A DNA stretch of 6,096 bases from an uncultured Lachnospiraceae bacterium (GTDB lineage: Bacteria > Bacillota > Clostridia > Lachnospirales > Lachnospiraceae), in NCBI GenBank assembly GCA_902797565.1, contig CADBTO010000169.1, forward strand, positions 1-6,096, given 5' to 3'. Below the pieces are notes generated by a model that searched no databases, was not told where the DNA came from, and saw nothing but the letters and a program-made list of their open reading frames with translations. The number at the start of each line of letters is the position of its first letter. Position 1 is the first letter of the stretch. The position numbers were made by a program, and so were the translations under genes. Of the stretch, positions 5,444-6,096 are shown one piece after another.

Positions 5444-6096
5444 ATGCGAACAATGATCATCAGCCAAAATACACGCATCGAATGCGATGAAACCTATGAA
5501 TACGAAGGCGTCCGCATTGTCGCGGACTGGGTTCGGAAGGACCTTCAACGCGTCTTTGGCGCACCCGGCCAAAATCCCGGAACAGATCTGGAAAACGGCG
5601 TCCTGGTCCTTGCCGGAACGATGGGCAAAAACAGAACGCTGCAGCGCCTGGAAGAAGAAGGGCAAATCTCCCGGAACGGGCTGCTGGACGATGCGGGCAA
5701 TCCCAGATGGGAGGTTTACCGGATCGACCCTGTCCTGCAGGATGGGAAGGCCATCATCACCATCCAGGGTTCGGACAAACGGGGCACCATGTATGGCCTG
5801 CTTGCCCTGTCTGAATTATGCGGCGTATCACCCCTGGTCAACTGGTCGGACGCCATGCCTGCCAGGCTTTCGCAGGTATCCTGCCCGGATTCCTTCTTCG
5901 GTGTTTCCAAAGAGCCATCCGTCCGATACCGCGGCATCTTCATCAACGACGAATGGCCGGCCTTCGGAAACTGGGCACAGAAGCGCTTCGGCGGAAGCAA
6001 CGCGGACTGCTACGCAGAAGTTTTCGAACTGCTCATCCGGCTGCGCGGGAATTATCTCTGGCCTGCGATGTGGAAAAGCAATTTTTCCATGGACGG
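5444..6096 (+). CDS. GH115 xylan alpha-glucuronidase, N-terminal part (partial)
   Basis: GH115 enzymes remove (4-O-methyl)glucuronic acid from xylan or xylo-oligosaccharides. The ATG at 5444 has GAGGGA (5432-5437) 6 nt upstream. The 217 visible codons run off the right edge; whole family members are several times longer. Residues 1-150 fit the N-terminal alpha/beta domain, ending in GSDKRGTMYGLLALSELCGV (109-128), a family hallmark. EPSVRYRGIFINDEWPAFGN (157-176) and RLRGNYLWPAMW (199-210) are the first conserved blocks of the TIM-barrel catalytic domain. There is no signal peptide (MRTMIISQNTRIECDE), so the enzyme should be cytoplasmic and act on imported oligosaccharides. The block after GVSP reads LVNWSDA where many relatives, from memory, have a tryptophan-rich WYWWADV. 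It is divergently transcribed from the mal operon with a shared 259-nt control region. The catalytic residues further downstream cannot be checked here. The family call is strong; the exact substrate is inferred. Confidence 0.88.
   Translation, partial: MRTMIISQNTRIECDETYEYEGVRIVADWVRKDLQRVFGAPGQNPGTDLENGVLVLAGTMGKNRTLQRLEEEGQISRNGLLDDAGNPRWEVYRIDPVLQDGKAIITIQGSDKRGTMYGLLALSELCGVSPLVNWSDAMPARLSQVSCPDSFFGVSKEPSVRYRGIFINDEWPAFGNWAQKRFGGSNADCYAEVFELLIRLRGNYLWPAMWKSNFSMD

Noticed and set aside
5339..5665. Minus-strand open frame of 108 codons crossing the GH115 start and promoter
   Set aside because: No ribosome site, no recognisable family, and it overlaps both a well-supported GH115 gene start and its promoter.

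Overview
The window reads as the chromosome of a Gram-positive gut Firmicute, most probably Lachnospiraceae. The reasons are strong AGGAGG-type ribosome binding sites before most genes, a substrate-binding protein made as a lipoprotein (LVAC lipobox followed by a Gly/Ser/Glu linker), an ABC sugar importer without its own ATPase gene, and moderately GC-rich coding sequence around an AT-rich promoter region. The family-level placement is inference; no marker gene is present.

Layout. A tightly packed minus-strand operon fills about 5.2 kb. In transcription order it encodes a MalE-like substrate-binding lipoprotein (5184-3910), a MalF-like permease (3894-2485), a MalG-like permease (2485-1622), the GH77 enzyme 4-alpha-glucanotransferase MalQ (1594-92), and the first 15 codons of another gene that looks like a GH13 alpha-glycosidase (46-1, running off the left edge). 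Gaps are 15 nt, a 1-nt (or 4-nt) overlap, 27 nt and 45 nt, with no terminator visible between genes. This is a maltodextrin module: capture outside the membrane, import through MalFG (ATPase presumably encoded elsewhere), then cytoplasmic breakdown by MalQ and the GH13 enzyme.

A 259-nt AT-rich divergent intergenic region (5185-5443) separates this operon from a plus-strand gene that starts at 5444 and leaves the right edge. Its 217 visible residues match the N-terminal part of GH115 xylan alpha-glucuronidases, and it has no signal peptide, so it should act in the cytoplasm on imported glucuronoxylan fragments.

The intergenic region holds one well-formed sigma-A-type promoter on each strand. 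It also has four paired TTTCG motifs with 10-11 bp internal spacing, placed around both promoters, plus helically phased T-tracts and a LacI-like 12-bp palindrome at the predicted start of the mal transcript. This shared control region, joining a starch-type operon back to back with a xylan-type enzyme, is the most interesting part of the window. I see no mobile element, CRISPR array, RNA gene or exotic defence system.
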